NCBI RefSeq assembly: GCF_009674885.1
Contig: NZ_WKKA01000004.1
Coordinates: 1-64,000 of the forward strand
DNA: 64,000 nt
Direction of reading: 5' to 3'
Source of the DNA: Paracoccus sp. S-4012
GTDB taxonomy: Bacteria > Pseudomonadota > Alphaproteobacteria > Rhodobacterales > Rhodobacteraceae
Each line of letters opens with the position of its first letter. Position 1 is the first letter of the stretch. The notes below the pieces were generated by a model. That model worked only from the letters and a program-made list of their open reading frames with translations, searched no databases and was not told the origin of the DNA. Positions 47,628 through 58,590 of this stretch are shown here, in pieces. A program made the position numbers and the translations under genes.

Positions 47628-48182
47628 TCAGTCCTCCCAAGCAAAGGGCGAGGTCCAGTCGGCGAAGGCCGGCGCGGCGCGGTCCTTGTCCGACAGCACC
47701 GGCGCCTCGACGCCCCAGTCGATGCCGAGGCTGTCCCAGGCGACCGCCCCGTCCGCGGCGCGGTCGTAATGGGCGGTGCATTTGTAGAGTATCTCGGTGT
47801 CGTCCTCGCGCGTCACGAAGCCATGCAGGAAGCCCGCCGGCACCCAGAGCTGGCGGCCGTTCTCGGCCGAGAGCTCCACCCCCACATGCCGCCCGTAGGT
47901 GGGCGAGCCGCGCCGCGCATCCACCGCCACGTCCCAGAGCCGCCCGCGCCCGCAGCGCACGAGCTTGCCCTGCGCGTGGGGCGGCGCCTGGTAATGCAGG
48001 CCCCGCAGCGTGCCGGCCCGGGCCGAGAGCGACTGGTTGTCCTGCACGAACTCGGGCAGCTCGAGCCCGGCCTCGGCCAGCGTCCGCCGGTTCCAGACCT
48101 CGGAGAAGAAGCCGCGGGCGTCGCCGTGGCGGGCGGGGGTCAGGATCACCACCCCGGGAAGGGCGGTCGGCTCGATCTGCAT
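47628..48182 (-). CDS. rfbC: dTDP-4-dehydrorhamnose 3,5-epimerase
   Basis: The 184-residue protein has the full cupin epimerase layout: GDARGFFSEVWNRRT, FVQDNQSLSARAGTLRGLHY (catalytic His in RGLHYQ), GRGRLWDVAVDARRGSPTYG and WVPAGFLHGFVTREDDTEI. It converts dTDP-4-keto-6-deoxyglucose to the L-rhamno form in dTDP-rhamnose synthesis. The other rml genes are not in this window, but the large glycosyltransferase gene diverging from it fits a role in surface polysaccharide. The bases between 48183 and 48344 separate the two divergent genes. Confidence 0.93.
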   Translation of the reverse strand: MQIEPTALPGVVILTPARHGDARGFFSEVWNRRTLAEAGLELPEFVQDNQSLSARAGTLRGLHYQAPPHAQGKLVRCGRGRLWDVAVDARRGSPTYGRHVGVELSAENGRQLWVPAGFLHGFVTREDDTEILYKCTAHYDRAADGAVAWDSLGIDWGVEAPVLSDKDRAAPAFADWTSPFAWED

Positions 48183-48344
48183 GGCGGCTCCTTCGCGGCG
48201 CGGGACGGGACGGGCGCACCCTCGCCAAGCGGCGCGGCCGGCGCAAGCCCTGCGGGAAACGGGGCTTCAACGCTCGGAAGAATCTGCTAGGGCTCGGCGG
48301 CCCGTGGCGGAGGCGGGCGACCGGCGCGGCGCGGTTGGGACGGC

Positions 48345-51300
48345 ATGACGGAGACGGCGATGACGGATGGCGGCAGCACGGCGGGCGCGCGGGTGCAGGG
48401 CACGGCGGCTCCCGCCGCACAGCGGCTCTGCCTGCTGGTCCTCGGGATGCACCGCTCGGGCACGAGCATGCTGACGCGGGTGCTGAACCTCGCGGGGTTC
48501 GGGCTGCCCGAAGATCTGGTGGGCGCCAGCCCCTCGAACCGCCTCGGCCATTGGGAGCCCGAGCGGCTGGTCGCGCTGCATGACGACCTGTTGCACGGCG
48601 CGGGCGCGTCGTGGCGCGAGTGGCGGCCGCTGAACCTCGCGCAGATGCGCGAGGGGGCCGGGGACTACGAGGCCGCGATCCGCGACTTCCTCAAGCGCGG
48701 AACGAAAGACGAGCCGCGACTGGTCCTCAAGGAGCCGCGAATGTCGCTGACCGCGCCGCTGACGCTTGCCGCGCTCGACGCGGCAGGCTGCGATTCGCGC
48801 TGCGTGCTGCCGTTCCGCAACCCGCTCGAAGTCGCGGCCTCGATCGAGCGGCGCAACGGCATTCCGGCCAGCCAGGCGGTGCTGATCTGGCTGCGCTTCA
48901 CCCTCGAGGCCGAGCGTCACAGCCGCGGGCGGCGCCGCAGCTTCGTCTCCTATGAGGCTCTGCTGTCGGACTGGCGGGGCGAGCTGGCGCGGATCTTCGA
49001 CCAGCTCGAACTGGGGCCGCCCCCGGGCGCCGAGACAGACGCGGCGGCCGGGATCGCCGCCTTCGTGCGGGCACGCGAGCGCCACGAGCGCGCCGATGCT
49101 GCGGCACTCGCCACCGAACCCGCGACCAGTGGCCTCGGGCGGGAGGTCCTGGACGGGCTGCACGCGTTCGCCTCGGCGCCGGACGACCCGGCGCTCATGG
49201 CCCGTTTCGATGCGGCCCGCGCCCGCCTTGACGAGATCGCGGCCCTGACCGCCCCGACGATCGCCGCCATCGAGGCCGAGCGCGAGGCCGCGCTCAGCCG
49301 TGCGTCCATCCTCGCCAATGATGTGGCGGTCGAGCAGGCCCGCAACCAGCGCCTGCAGTCGGCGGTGGACGGCATCGGTCAGTTGCATCACCAGATCGTC
49401 GCCCTCAACAGCAAGAACGACGACTTCATCGCCGAACTCCGCGGCCAGCTGGAGCATGCCCGCGGCGAGGCGGCCGCGCGCGAGGCCGAGCTTGCCGCCC
49501 AGCGGCCGCTGGTGGCTCATGTCGCTGCGCTGAACGCCGAACTCGAATCGGTGCGCGCCGAAGCGACACGACTGGAGTCGGAGGCCGCCTCCGGCTGGGA
49601 TCGGGCCAGCGCCCACGAGGCGGAGCTTGCCGGGCTGCGGTCGCTGGCAGCCGATGTCGCGGCCCTCGGCACCGAGCGCGACAGCGCCCGCGCCCAGGCG
49701 CTCCGCCTCGAGGCCGAGCTCGAGACGGTTCGGCAGGACGCCGCCGCCGGCTGGGAGCGCGCCCAGGCGCTCGAGGCCTCGACCTCCTGGCGGGTGACGG
49801 CGCCGCTGCGCGCGGTTTCCGGCATGGTCCGCGGCGAGCGTCCGCGGATCGCCTCCGGCGCCGCCGCCCGCGCCCTCTGGCTGGCGCTGCCGATGGGCAA
49901 CGCGACCCGCGCCCGCGTCAAGTCCACGGTCTTCACGCGCCTCGCACCGATCATGCGCCGCAGCCGCCTCTGGCAACGCTGGGCCGAGTTCAACGCCCTG
50001 CCCAACGCCGCGCGGCTGGCACTCCCCGGACACGACCCGCTGGCCGGCGCCGACCCGGTCCTCGGGCCCGCGCCCGCCTTCGAGCCGATGCGGATGGTGG
50101 CCGACCTCGCCGCGCCCAAGGCCCGCGCCGTCGCCTTCTACCTGCCGCAGTTCCACCCGATCCCCGAGAACGACGCATGGTGGGGCGAGGGCTTCACCGA
50201 ATGGACCAATGTCCGCGCCGCCGAGCCGCAGTTCCCCGGCCACGACCAGCCCAAGCTGCCGGGCGAACTCGGCTATTACGACCTGCGCGACCCGGAGGTG
50301 ATGCGCCGCCAGATCGAGCTCGCCCGCCGCTACGGGATCGGCGGTTTCTGCTTCTACTGGTACTGGTTCGGCGGCCACCGGCTGCTCGAGAAGCCGGTCG
50401 AGAACTGGCTCGCCGATCCGACGCTCGACTTCCCCTTCTGCATCGCCTGGGCCAACGAGAACTGGTCGCGCCGCTGGGACGGCAAGGACAGCGACGTGCT
50501 GATCGCGCAGGCGCATTCGCCCGAGGACGACCTCGCCTTCATTGCCGAGCTCGCCCCCTACCTGCGCGACCGGCGCTACATCCGCGTCGGCGGCCGGCCG
50601 CTGGTCATCGTCTACCGCCCTTCGCTGCTGCCGGACCCGAAGGCCACCGCCGCCCGCTGGCGCGACTGGTGCCGCGAGAACGGCGTGGGCGAGATCCACC
50701 TCGCCTACACCCAGTCCTTCGAGAGCGCCGACCCGGCCGCCTACGGCTTCGACGCCGCAATCGAGTTCCCGCCGAACAACGCCAGCCCGCCGGAGCTGTT
50801 CGATGAGGTTCAGGGCAAGCGCGAGGGCTTCAGCGCGCATGTCTACGACTGGACCTCCTACGTCGCCCGCAGCCGCGCCTATCCGAGCCCTGGCTACCGC
50901 CTTTACCGCTCGGTCAACCCGGCCTGGGACAACACGCCCCGTCGCAAGGGCAACGGCGGCGCGGTCTTCCTGCGTTCCAATCCCGGCCAGTATCGCGAAT
51001 GGGTCGAGAACGCCGTCGCCCGCACGCGCCGGGACGCGGTGGACGACAGCGACCGGCTGGTCTTCATCAACGCCTGGAACGAATGGGCCGAGGGCGCGAT
51101 CCTCGAGCCGGACCAGAGCTGGGGCTACGCCTGGCTGCAAGCGACGCGCGATGCGCTCGATCCCGGCGCGCGGCCGCGGCATGTGTTGCTCGTAGGCCAC
51201 GACGCCCATCCGCATGGTGCGCAGATGCTGCTGCTGGCGCTCGCCCGGACGCTGCGCGCGAACGGCATCTGGGTCACGATCCTGCTGGGCGAGGGCGGCC

Positions 51301-53129
51301 CGCTGCTGGACGACTACCGCGCGCTCGGCCTGACGCATATCCTCGACCCGGCCAAGAGCGCCGAAGCCCGCATCGCCCGCCTGACGGCGCTGCGCCAGCA
51401 GGAGGGGCAGGTCGCGATCGTCAACACCGCGGTCACGGGCGGCCTCCTGCCCGAACTCAAGGCCGCGGGCTACCGCTGCGTGTCGCTGGTCCACGAGATG
51501 GCCTCGGTCCTGCGCGACTTCGGCCTCGCCCCGCAGGCCCGCGCGATCCGCGAGCATGCCGATGCGGTCGTCTTCGCGGCGACCGCCGTCCAGCGCGACT
51601 TCGAGGCGGCGGCGGGCGGGCCGGTCCCGCAGGCGGTGATCCGGCCGCAGGGCCTCTATCAGCGCCGCGAGGCCCGAACCGCATCCACCGCAGCCGAGGC
51701 CCGCCGTGCGGTCCGGGCCGAGTTCGGCGTGCCCGCCTCGGCCCGGCTGCTGCTCGGCGTCGGCTACACCGACCTCCGCAAGGGTGTGGACCTCTTCATC
51801 GACGCGGTCGCGGCCATGCATGCCTCGGGCGAGGATATTCATGCGATCTGGCTCGGCCATCACGACGGCTCCACCATCGACGCCCTGCGCGACCGCATCG
51901 CCCGCCACGGCCTTGGCGACCGGCTGCACCTGCCCGGCCGCCGCGACGATCCGCGCCCCTTCTACGACGCCGCCGACGCCTACCTTCTGACCTCGCGCGA
52001 GGACCCCTACCCCTCGGTGGTGCTCGAAGCGATGGCGGCAGGCGTGCCCGTGGTCCTCTTCGAGGGCGCGACCGGCGCCGGCGACCTCGCCCATCGGGGC
52101 CTCGCCGTGGCGGTCCCGCGCGGAGATACGGGCGCCATGGCCGAAGCCGCCACCCGCCTGCTCGCCGCGCCCGAGGCCACCGCCGCCATGACCGCCGCCG
52201 CGCGCGATGCGGTCGAGGCCGAATGCGGCTTCACCGACTACGTCTTCGACCTCCTCGCCCTCGCCGGGGCGCCGGTGCCGCGCATCTCGGTGATCGTCCC
52301 GAACTACAACTACGCCCGCTACCTGCCCGAGCGGATCGCTTCGATCATCGCCCAGGACTTCCCGATCCTCGAGATCATCGTGCTGGACGACGCCTCGACC
52401 GACGACAGCCTCGCCGTGCTCGAGGAACTGGCGGCGGACAGCCCGCGTCCGATCCGCATCGTCCCGGCCGAAGCGAACTCCGGCAACGTCTTCCGCCAGT
52501 GGCGGAAGGGCGTGGCCATGGCCCGCGGCGACTACGTCTGGATCGCCGAGGCAGACGACCTCGCCGCGCCCGACTTCCTCACAACGGCCATGGCGGGCTT
52601 CGAGGCCGAGGGCACGGTCCTCGCCTACACCGACAGCGCCCAGATCGACGCCGACGGCCGGATGACGGCCGCCGACTACCGCTACTGGGTGGACACGGTG
52701 GACCCGCAGAAATGGGCCACGAGCCACGCCAGCACCGGTCCCAAGGAGGTCGCCGCGGCGCTCTATCTCAAGAACACCATCCCCAATGCGAGCGCCGTCG
52801 TCATGCGCGCCGACGCGCTGCGCGGGGTGCTTGATGAGCAGGGCGAGGCGATCACCGCGCGGCGCTTCACGGGCGACTGGCTGGTCTATCTGGCGCTGAT
52901 GCGAAAAGGAGGGGCGGCGTTCATCGCCGCGTCGAAGAACCTGCACCGCCGCCACGGCGGCAGCGTGACGGTCGCCGGCATGGGCGCGGCGCAACTGGCC
53001 GAGATCGCCGCGGTGCAGAAGGCCCTGGCGGAGGAATACGGGCTCGACGCGCGGCACCGTCAGGCGGCGCGGGCCTACCGCGCCGAGCTTGCGGCGCAGT
53101 TCGGCCTGCCCGGAAACGCCGCCGACTGA
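48345..53129 (+). CDS. Sulfotransferase and multi-glycosyltransferase fusion protein
   Basis: The 1594-residue protein joins four enzymes. Residues about 25-270 are a sulfotransferase-type domain with the PAPS loop GMHRSGTS at 34-41. An Ala/Glu-rich coiled coil follows (about 300-480). Residues about 595-945 are WbsX-like ([39 protein letters not shown]). Residues about 945-1300 are a GT4-type transferase ([37 protein letters not shown]). From about 1310 to 1560 is a GT2 domain ([20 protein letters not shown], with the acidic [10 protein letters not shown]). It should build and perhaps sulfate a surface glycan. ATG 48360 is an alternative start. Confidence 0.9.
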   Translation: MTETAMTDGGSTAGARVQGTAAPAAQRLCLLVLGMHRSGTSMLTRVLNLAGFGLPEDLVGASPSNRLGHWEPERLVALHDDLLHGAGASWREWRPLNLAQMREGAGDYEAAIRDFLKRGTKDEPRLVLKEPRMSLTAPLTLAALDAAGCDSRCVLPFRNPLEVAASIERRNGIPASQAVLIWLRFTLEAERHSRGRRRSFVSYEALLSDWRGELARIFDQLELGPPPGAETDAAAGIAAFVRARERHERADAAALATEPATSGLGREVLDGLHAFASAPDDPALMARFDAARARLDEIAALTAPTIAAIEAEREAALSRASILANDVAVEQARNQRLQSAVDGIGQLHHQIVALNSKNDDFIAELRGQLEHARGEAAAREAELAAQRPLVAHVAALNAELESVRAEATRLESEAASGWDRASAHEAELAGLRSLAADVAALGTERDSARAQALRLEAELETVRQDAAAGWERAQALEASTSWRVTAPLRAVSGMVRGERPRIASGAAARALWLALPMGNATRARVKSTVFTRLAPIMRRSRLWQRWAEFNALPNAARLALPGHDPLAGADPVLGPAPAFEPMRMVADLAAPKARAVAFYLPQFHPIPENDAWWGEGFTEWTNVRAAEPQFPGHDQPKLPGELGYYDLRDPEVMRRQIELARRYGIGGFCFYWYWFGGHRLLEKPVENWLADPTLDFPFCIAWANENWSRRWDGKDSDVLIAQAHSPEDDLAFIAELAPYLRDRRYIRVGGRPLVIVYRPSLLPDPKATAARWRDWCRENGVGEIHLAYTQSFESADPAAYGFDAAIEFPPNNASPPELFDEVQGKREGFSAHVYDWTSYVARSRAYPSPGYRLYRSVNPAWDNTPRRKGNGGAVFLRSNPGQYREWVENAVARTRRDAVDDSDRLVFINAWNEWAEGAILEPDQSWGYAWLQATRDALDPGARPRHVLLVGHDAHPHGAQMLLLALARTLRANGIWVTILLGEGGPLLDDYRALGLTHILDPAKSAEARIARLTALRQQEGQVAIVNTAVTGGLLPELKAAGYRCVSLVHEMASVLRDFGLAPQARAIREHADAVVFAATAVQRDFEAAAGGPVPQAVIRPQGLYQRREARTASTAAEARRAVRAEFGVPASARLLLGVGYTDLRKGVDLFIDAVAAMHASGEDIHAIWLGHHDGSTIDALRDRIARHGLGDRLHLPGRRDDPRPFYDAADAYLLTSREDPYPSVVLEAMAAGVPVVLFEGATGAGDLAHRGLAVAVPRGDTGAMAEAATRLLAAPEATAAMTAAARDAVEAECGFTDYVFDLLALAGAPVPRISVIVPNYNYARYLPERIASIIAQDFPILEIIVLDDASTDDSLAVLEELAADSPRPIRIVPAEANSGNVFRQWRKGVAMARGDYVWIAEADDLAAPDFLTTAMAGFEAEGTVLAYTDSAQIDADGRMTAADYRYWVDTVDPQKWATSHASTGPKEVAAALYLKNTIPNASAVVMRADALRGVLDEQGEAITARRFTGDWLVYLALMRKGGAAFIAASKNLHRRHGGSVTVAGMGAAQLAEIAAVQKALAEEYGLDARHRQAARAYRAELAAQFGLPGNAAD

Positions 53130-53142
53130 TCCTCCGCCGCCC

Positions 53143-54177
53143 CTACGGCACCGGCACCCACTGCACCGCCTCGAGCGACGGCGCCGCCGTCGCCAGCATC
53201 ACCAGCCGGTCGAAGCCGAGGGCGATCCCGCTCGCCTCCGGCATCGACCCGAGCGCGGCCAGAAAATCCTCGTCCAGCGGATAGCGCGCCGCTTCGCCAT
53301 AGACCCGCGCCCGCTCGTCCATCTCGGCCTCGAACCGCCGCCGCTGCTCCGCCGGATCGGTCAGCTCGCCGAAACCATTCGCCAGCTCCACCCCGCAGGC
53401 ATAAAGCTCGAACCGCTCCGCCACCCGCGGATCGTCCGCGGCCCGTCGGGCAAGCGCCGCCTCCGGCGCCGGGTAGCGGTCGAGGATCGTGGCGCGGCCA
53501 TGCCCCAGATGCGGCTCGACCCGCGCGACCAGCACCCGGCTGAGGATGTCCGACCAACCGTCATCCGCTGCGACCGTCACGCCCGCTGCCTCCGCCTGCC
53601 GCGCCAGCCCGTCGCGGTCGGTCGCGCCGTCCGCCGCCACCGTCGCCAGCAGGTCCACCCCCGCGAACCGCGCGAAGGCCTCCGCCACCGACAGCCGCTC
53701 GGGCGCCGCGAGCGGATCGCACACCACCTCGCGAAACTGCAGCGCCCGGCTGCCCGCCGCCTCCGCCGCCAGCCGCAGCAGCGCGGCGCAATCCGCCATC
53801 AGCGCCTCGTAACCCTCGCCCGCGCGATACCATTCCAGCATCGTGAACTCCGGCTCGTGCAGCACGCCGCGCTCGCGGTTCCTCCAGACATGGGCGAAGG
53901 CGGCAATCCGGGTCTCGCCCGCGGCCAGCAGCTTCTTCATCGCGAACTCGGGCGAGGTGTGCAGGAAAAGCCGCCGCCCGACCCCGTCATTGCCAATCGC
54001 CTCGGTGGCGAAGGCGTGCAGATGCGCCTCGTTTCCCGGCGAGACGGCGAGCGCCGCCGGATCGACCTCGACGAACCCCTCCTCGGCCAGCCAGCCCCGC
54101 ACCGCCGCCTGAATCCGGTTGCGCGCCAGCAGCGCCGGGCGGCGGTCGGCGTGGCGGCCTCTGTCCCACCAGGTCAT
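53143..54177 (-). CDS. epmA: EF-P beta-lysylation ligase
   Basis: The 344-residue protein is a class II lysyl-tRNA-synthetase-like catalytic core without the anticodon-binding domain. Motif 2 region [20 protein letters not shown] (written here as [10 protein letters not shown] and [14 protein letters not shown]) and motif 3 [12 protein letters not shown] are clear. EpmA attaches beta-lysine to the conserved lysine of elongation factor P. The divergent efp gene starts only 105 bases away, which supports the assignment. epmB is not in the window. Confidence 0.92.
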   Translation of the reverse strand: MTWWDRGRHADRRPALLARNRIQAAVRGWLAEEGFVEVDPAALAVSPGNEAHLHAFATEAIGNDGVGRRLFLHTSPEFAMKKLLAAGETRIAAFAHVWRNRERGVLHEPEFTMLEWYRAGEGYEALMADCAALLRLAAEAAGSRALQFREVVCDPLAAPERLSVAEAFARFAGVDLLATVAADGATDRDGLARQAEAAGVTVAADDGWSDILSRVLVARVEPHLGHGRATILDRYPAPEAALARRAADDPRVAERFELYACGVELANGFGELTDPAEQRRRFEAEMDERARVYGEAARYPLDEDFLAALGSMPEASGIALGFDRLVMLATAAPSLEAVQWVPVP

Positions 54178-54282
54178 CGGGCTTCCGTCTGGCGATCCGC
54201 CGCGCCATGCGCTAGGGCGTGCGGGATTTCATGCCCGCGCGCGCCTATCCCGCGCGCCATCCGACCACAAGGACCGCATCCC

Positions 54283-54849
54283 GTGAAAGTCATCGCCTCC
54301 ACCCTCCGCAAGGGCAACGTCGTCGATCTCGACGGCAAGCTCTACGTCGTCCTCACCGCCCAGAACTTCCATCCCGGCAAGGGCACGCCGGTCACGCAGG
54401 TGGACATGCGCCGGATCTCGGACGGGGTGAAGGTCTCGGAACGCTGGCGCACCACGGAGCAGGTCGAGCGCGCGCATGTGGACGAGCGCGGCTACGACTT
54501 CCTCTACGAGGATGGCGAGGGCTTCCACTTCATGGAGCCCGAGACCTACGAGCAGATCACCGTGGGCGGCGACGTCGTCGGCGACCAAGCCCCCTACCTG
54601 ACCGAGGGCATCCGCGTCTTCCTGCAGGTCCATGACGGCGTGGCGATCGCCCTGGAGCTGCCGCAGAAGGTGACCGTCGAAGTGACCGAGACCGAGCCGG
54701 TGGTGAAGGGTCAGACGGCGTCCTCGTCCTACAAGCCCGCCATGTGCGACAACGGCGTACGCGTCATGGTGCCGCCGCATATCGGCGTCGGCACCCGCAT
54801 CGTCATCAACACCGCCGACAACACCTATGTGGAGCGGGCGAAGGACTGA
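54283..54849 (+). CDS. efp: Elongation factor P
   Basis: A GTG start with ACAAGGA upstream gives 188 residues with the three-domain EF-P layout. The loop FHPGKGTP carries the modified lysine (Lys33). The remaining parts [40 protein letters not shown] and the C-terminal [20 protein letters not shown] are typical. EF-P rescues ribosomes stalled on polyproline. Its modifier EpmA is encoded divergently next door. Confidence 0.97.
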   Translation: MKVIASTLRKGNVVDLDGKLYVVLTAQNFHPGKGTPVTQVDMRRISDGVKVSERWRTTEQVERAHVDERGYDFLYEDGEGFHFMEPETYEQITVGGDVVGDQAPYLTEGIRVFLQVHDGVAIALELPQKVTVEVTETEPVVKGQTASSSYKPAMCDNGVRVMVPPHIGVGTRIVINTADNTYVERAKD

Positions 54850-54940
54850 CCCCCGCCGCCCCCCTGCCCCATGAAGAAGCGCCGCGTCCACCAGGGCCGC
54901 GGCGCATCGCTTCGCCTTGACCCAAATATCCTCCGGGGGT

Positions 54941-54961
54941 CCGGGGGTGGAAAACCCCCGG
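54941..54961. terminator. Hairpin between convergent efp and the acylase gene
   Basis: CCGGGGGTGGAAAACCCCCGG forms an 8-bp GC stem with a short loop, preceded by CTCCGGGGGT. It lies between two genes that converge, so it can end both transcripts. A second stem (GCGCCGCG...CGCGGCGC, about 54879-54906) lies closer to efp. Similar GC-rich units recur in Rhodobacteraceae intergenic regions. Confidence 0.6.
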
Positions 54962-54971
54962 CAGCCACGCC

Positions 54972-57260
54972 TCAGCCGCGCCCCGGCTTCAGCGTCAGCA
55001 CCACCTCGGTCGCCGCCTCCACCGCCTCGCGCGTATAGACCATCGGCACATACTCGCCCTTTGCCCAGATCGCCGCCAGGTCGCGGGCGTGGGGCGAGGT
55101 CATGTCGCCCGACTGGCCGGGCGTATTGATCCAGCGGCTCTCGTCCCAGGCGCCGACATCGACCACCATCCGCATCGAAGCGCCGAAGCGGGGCGTGAAA
55201 TCCGGCGGATCGTAGTCGGTCAGCATCACGGTGGTGCCGCTGCCGCCGACCGGCAGCGCCTCACCGCCGTCGGTCAGGTCCGAGGCGGGGCGGAAGCGGA
55301 TGCGGTGCGCTTCGCCCCAAGTCCAGTCCTCCGGGTCGCCGTGGCTGACGCGCAGTTCCTCCCAGGCGATGGCGAGGGTGCGGTTCAACAGCAGCGCCTG
55401 CGCCTGCGGGCTGTCGAGGCCGCACGCCGCCCCGAGGCGGGGGGCGCGGTTCTCGAACAGCGCCAGCACCGCGCCGATGTCGCCCATGTCGAATTCGGCC
55501 CGCAGCGCCCGGGGCGCGCATTCCATCAGCGCCGGGCGCAGCGAGCGCGAGAGCCAGGTCTCAAACAGCAGCGCCGCCGCGCTGTCGGCGTCGAGGCGGA
55601 AGTTCCAGCCCCGCAACATCGCCACGGCGGCAGAACCATCCTCGGCGAGGCAGCCGGTCAGCCGCCGTGCGAGGTCGGAGAAGGTGTCGGTCTGCAGCGC
55701 GCAGGATTTCTCGACGCTGGTCGGCCCCTCGCCCAGCACCCCGGCGACGCGCGCGGCGCGGCCGTCGTTGTACCACTCGAAGCTGACCGGCCGGGCGTCG
55801 TGGTCCCAGCCCTCGGGCAGGTTGAACTGGTTGGCCGAATGGACGAAGCCGCGCGCCGGGTCGGTCTCGCCCGGCAGGTCGGCGGCGGTCATGAAGCCCT
55901 CCCATTCGAACCGCCCGTCGCCCGCCACCGGCACGACCCCGCGCCAGCCGGTGCGGCGCGGCACGAAGCCCGCGGGTTGCCAGGCGATGCGGCCCTCGGC
56001 ATCGGCATAGACCATGTTGACCGTGGGCGCGCCCCAGCCCATCAGCGCCTCGCGGAACGCCTCGGGCGAGGTCGTGCGCGACGTGGCGAGGGCGGCCATG
56101 TAGGGCGCGGTGCCCGGCTCGGTCATCACGGTGCGGAGCGCGAGCGCGACGCCGCGGCCTTGCCACAGCACCGGCGCCTCGCCCCCGAAGCGCAGCTCGA
56201 CGGTCTGGTCGGGATGCCCGGCGCAGGGGACCACCTCCTCGACCACCCGCATCTCGCGCCAGCCGTCGCCGTGGCGGAACTGCGTGCCCTCGGTCTGAAG
56301 GACCATCAGGTCCTCCTGATCGGCCGGAAAGATCGTCAGGCTGAAGGCGGCCGTTCCGTTGTGTCCCGCCATGATGCCGGGCGAGGACGGCTCGCCGCCG
56401 CCGATCAGGCTCAGCCCCGGCGCCTCCAGATGGACCAGATAGCGCAGCGACGGCGTGCCATAGGCGCGGTGCGGATCCGAGGCCATCAGCGGCCGCCCGC
56501 TCTCGGTCCGGTTGCCCGCCACGGCCCAGTTGTTGGAACCCTCGGCCACCACGAGGCCGGACTCGACATCCACGCGGCCCCATCTGCCCGCCTCGGCAAG
56601 GGTGGCTTTCAGCCGCTCGGGGTCGAAGCTCACCGGGCAGGTGGCCAGCCGGTAGGCGTCCATGGCGTTCTCGGGCAGGTCAAGGTCCGGGATCAGGTCG
56701 AACTCGGCCTCCGGCACCGCGGGCCGCAGCAGCTTCCGCAGCAGGTCCACGTCGCCCGCACCGGCGCGGTGCGCGCGCATCCGCGTGAACTCGGACAGCG
56801 CGTTGCGCGACAGGGCATGGCTGCGGATGCGGACCACGTCCTCGGGCGCCCAGCGGGCGGGCCGGGTGCCGAAGCGCGAGAACTCTGCCGGCAGCGGCAT
56901 CCTGCCCGCCTCCACGAGGTCGATCGCGGCGTTGATCCCCTCGGCGAAGGCGGTGCAGATGGCTTCGGCGTCGGCGCCATAGCTCGCCCATTCCGGGGCC
57001 ATGTCGCCGCGGTAGAGCAGCAGCCGCGAGGCGCGGTCCTGCATGAGGTAGCCGGGCCCGAAGTCGCCCGCCAGCAGCCCCAGGCCGCGCTTGCGCCAGA
57101 GGTCGATCTGCCACAGCCGGTCGCGCGCCGCGTTGAAGCCCTGCAGGAACCATGCGTCGCGGGTCGATGCCGCCTCGATATGCGGGATGCCCCAGCGATC
57201 GACCCGGATCACCGCATCATGCTGCAGCCCCGCCACCTCTAGAGTCCCGTCTGGGTTCAT
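54972..57260 (-). CDS. Penicillin acylase family protein
   Basis: ATG 57260 follows GAGGGAAAGGGCG and gives 762 residues; the frame extends upstream to 57407 without a ribosome site. The N-terminal-nucleophile serine is Ser242 in VAEGSNNWAVAG, the point at which such precursors are cut into two chains. HIEAASTRDAWFLQGFNAAR and the C-terminal SGDMTSPHARDLAAIWAKGE are also typical. No signal peptide is visible, unlike periplasmic members. These enzymes cut amides such as acyl-homoserine lactones or beta-lactam side chains; the substrate here is unknown. Confidence 0.85.
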   Translation of the reverse strand: MNPDGTLEVAGLQHDAVIRVDRWGIPHIEAASTRDAWFLQGFNAARDRLWQIDLWRKRGLGLLAGDFGPGYLMQDRASRLLLYRGDMAPEWASYGADAEAICTAFAEGINAAIDLVEAGRMPLPAEFSRFGTRPARWAPEDVVRIRSHALSRNALSEFTRMRAHRAGAGDVDLLRKLLRPAVPEAEFDLIPDLDLPENAMDAYRLATCPVSFDPERLKATLAEAGRWGRVDVESGLVVAEGSNNWAVAGNRTESGRPLMASDPHRAYGTPSLRYLVHLEAPGLSLIGGGEPSSPGIMAGHNGTAAFSLTIFPADQEDLMVLQTEGTQFRHGDGWREMRVVEEVVPCAGHPDQTVELRFGGEAPVLWQGRGVALALRTVMTEPGTAPYMAALATSRTTSPEAFREALMGWGAPTVNMVYADAEGRIAWQPAGFVPRRTGWRGVVPVAGDGRFEWEGFMTAADLPGETDPARGFVHSANQFNLPEGWDHDARPVSFEWYNDGRAARVAGVLGEGPTSVEKSCALQTDTFSDLARRLTGCLAEDGSAAVAMLRGWNFRLDADSAAALLFETWLSRSLRPALMECAPRALRAEFDMGDIGAVLALFENRAPRLGAACGLDSPQAQALLLNRTLAIAWEELRVSHGDPEDWTWGEAHRIRFRPASDLTDGGEALPVGGSGTTVMLTDYDPPDFTPRFGASMRMVVDVGAWDESRWINTPGQSGDMTSPHARDLAAIWAKGEYVPMVYTREAVEAATEVVLTLKPGRG

Positions 57261-57530
57261 CGCCCTTTCCCTCGCAGGTTGTGCCCGATTCAAGCTGCGC
57301 ATCCTGCATAGACTGCTTGCGTTTGCAATCGAACTGCCGTGCGGGGCCGGTGCCTTCGGCTGCCGCGATTGCGGGGGAGGATAACATCGATAGCCACCCA
57401 ACGGCACTGACGCTCTCGGGCTGCGGGCTGTGTGCCGCTATCGAACCGCAGTCCCGCGTCCGATCGAACTGGACGCGTCGCCCCGCGCCCGCTTAGGCTC
57501 ACCGAAAACAAACCTCAGGGAGCCGTCTCG
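57261..57530. promoter_or_regulatory. Divergent promoter region between the acylase and TRAP genes
   Basis: The two genes read away from each other, so this 270-base gap must hold both promoters. I see no clear palindrome that would mark a regulator site and no confident -35/-10 pair. CTCAGGGAGCC just before 57531 is the likely ribosome site for dctP. Confidence 0.45.
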
Positions 57531-58508
57531 ATGAAGACCACGATGCTGACCGCCTCGACCCTCGCCCTCACCCTCGCCCTCGGCGCTGCTGCCGCCTCGG
57601 CCGAGACCTGGGACATGCCGGTGGCCTACCCGGCCAGCAACTTCCACACCGAGAACGCGGTCGAGTTCGCCGCCTGCGTGGGCGAGCGCACCGGGGGCGA
57701 GCTGGAGGTCGTGGTCCACCCGAACGGCGCCCTCTTCTCGGGCACCGACATCAAGCGCGCGGTGCAGACCGGGCAGGCGCCCATCGGCGAGCGGCTGCTC
57801 TCGGCCCATGAGAACGAGAACAAGCTCTTCGGCATCGACGCGGTGCCGTTCCTCGCGACCTCCTTCGAGGCCTCCGACAAGCTCTGGAACGCCGCCCGGC
57901 CGAAGCTGGAGGAGGCGCTCGCGGCGCAGGACCTCGTCTATCTCTACGCCGCGCCATGGCCGCCGCAGGGCCTCTACACCAAGAAGCCGGTCGAGAGCGT
58001 CGCGGACCTGCAGGGCGTCAAGTTCCGCGCCTACAACGCCGCCACCTCCCGCATCGCAGAGCTTGCCGGCCTGATCCCGGTGCAGATCGAGGCGGCCGAG
58101 CTGAGCCAGGCCCTCGCCACCGGCGTGGCCGAGAGCTTCATCTCCTCGGGCTCCACGGGGGTGGACAGCAAGGTCTGGGAGAGCCTGACGCACTGGTATG
58201 ACGTGCAGGCCTGGCTGCCGCGCAACGTGGTCTTCGCCAACAAGTCGGCCTTCGAGGCCCTCGACGACGCCACCCGTGCGGCGCTGACCGAGTGCGGCGA
58301 CGAAGCGGCGGCGCGCGGCACGGCGGCTGCGATGGCGATGGCCGACGACATGATCGCCGAGCTTCGCGCCAACGGCATGACGGTCGAGCCGCCCTCGGAC
58401 CAGCTGCGCGCCGAGCTCGAGGGCTTCGGCCAGACCATGACCGACGAGTTCCTCGCCGAGACCGGAGCCGACGGCCAGGCGATCATCGACGCCTACCGCG
58501 CCGAGTGA
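57531..58508 (+). CDS. dctP: TRAP transporter substrate-binding protein
   Basis: The 325-residue protein begins with a signal peptide (MKTTMLTASTLALTLALGAA, cleavage after ASA near residue 24). The DctP fold is shown by FHTENAVEFAACVGERTGGE, GVKFRAYNAATSRIAELAGL (with the Arg that binds substrate carboxylates) and VAESFISSGSTGVDSKVWE. It binds a small organic acid in the periplasm for the DctQM permease genes that follow. The ligand cannot be read from sequence; the pca genes downstream point to an aromatic acid or a precursor. Confidence 0.93.
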   Translation: MKTTMLTASTLALTLALGAAAASAETWDMPVAYPASNFHTENAVEFAACVGERTGGELEVVVHPNGALFSGTDIKRAVQTGQAPIGERLLSAHENENKLFGIDAVPFLATSFEASDKLWNAARPKLEEALAAQDLVYLYAAPWPPQGLYTKKPVESVADLQGVKFRAYNAATSRIAELAGLIPVQIEAAELSQALATGVAESFISSGSTGVDSKVWESLTHWYDVQAWLPRNVVFANKSAFEALDDATRAALTECGDEAAARGTAAAMAMADDMIAELRANGMTVEPPSDQLRAELEGFGQTMTDEFLAETGADGQAIIDAYRAE

Positions 58509-58590
58509 CCGGCACGCATGACGCGAGGTGGGGCGGGCGGTCCGCGCCGCCCGACCCCTGCCCGGCGCGCTTCCGCGAGGACCCACCCGC

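Noticed and set aside
48305..48317. TGGCGGAGGCGGG, a near copy of the tRNA-Ser att core
   Set aside because: It matches only 13 of 14 bases, ends differently, and lies in the short leader of the glycosyltransferase gene within intact core genes. Chance similarity in GC-rich DNA is enough.
48267..53057. A very long open frame on the minus strand, antisense to the glycosyltransferase fusion
   Set aside because: It reads as Arg/Gly/His-rich low-complexity protein with no domain, and is the usual shadow of a GC-rich coding strand. The plus strand carries clear enzyme motifs along its whole length.
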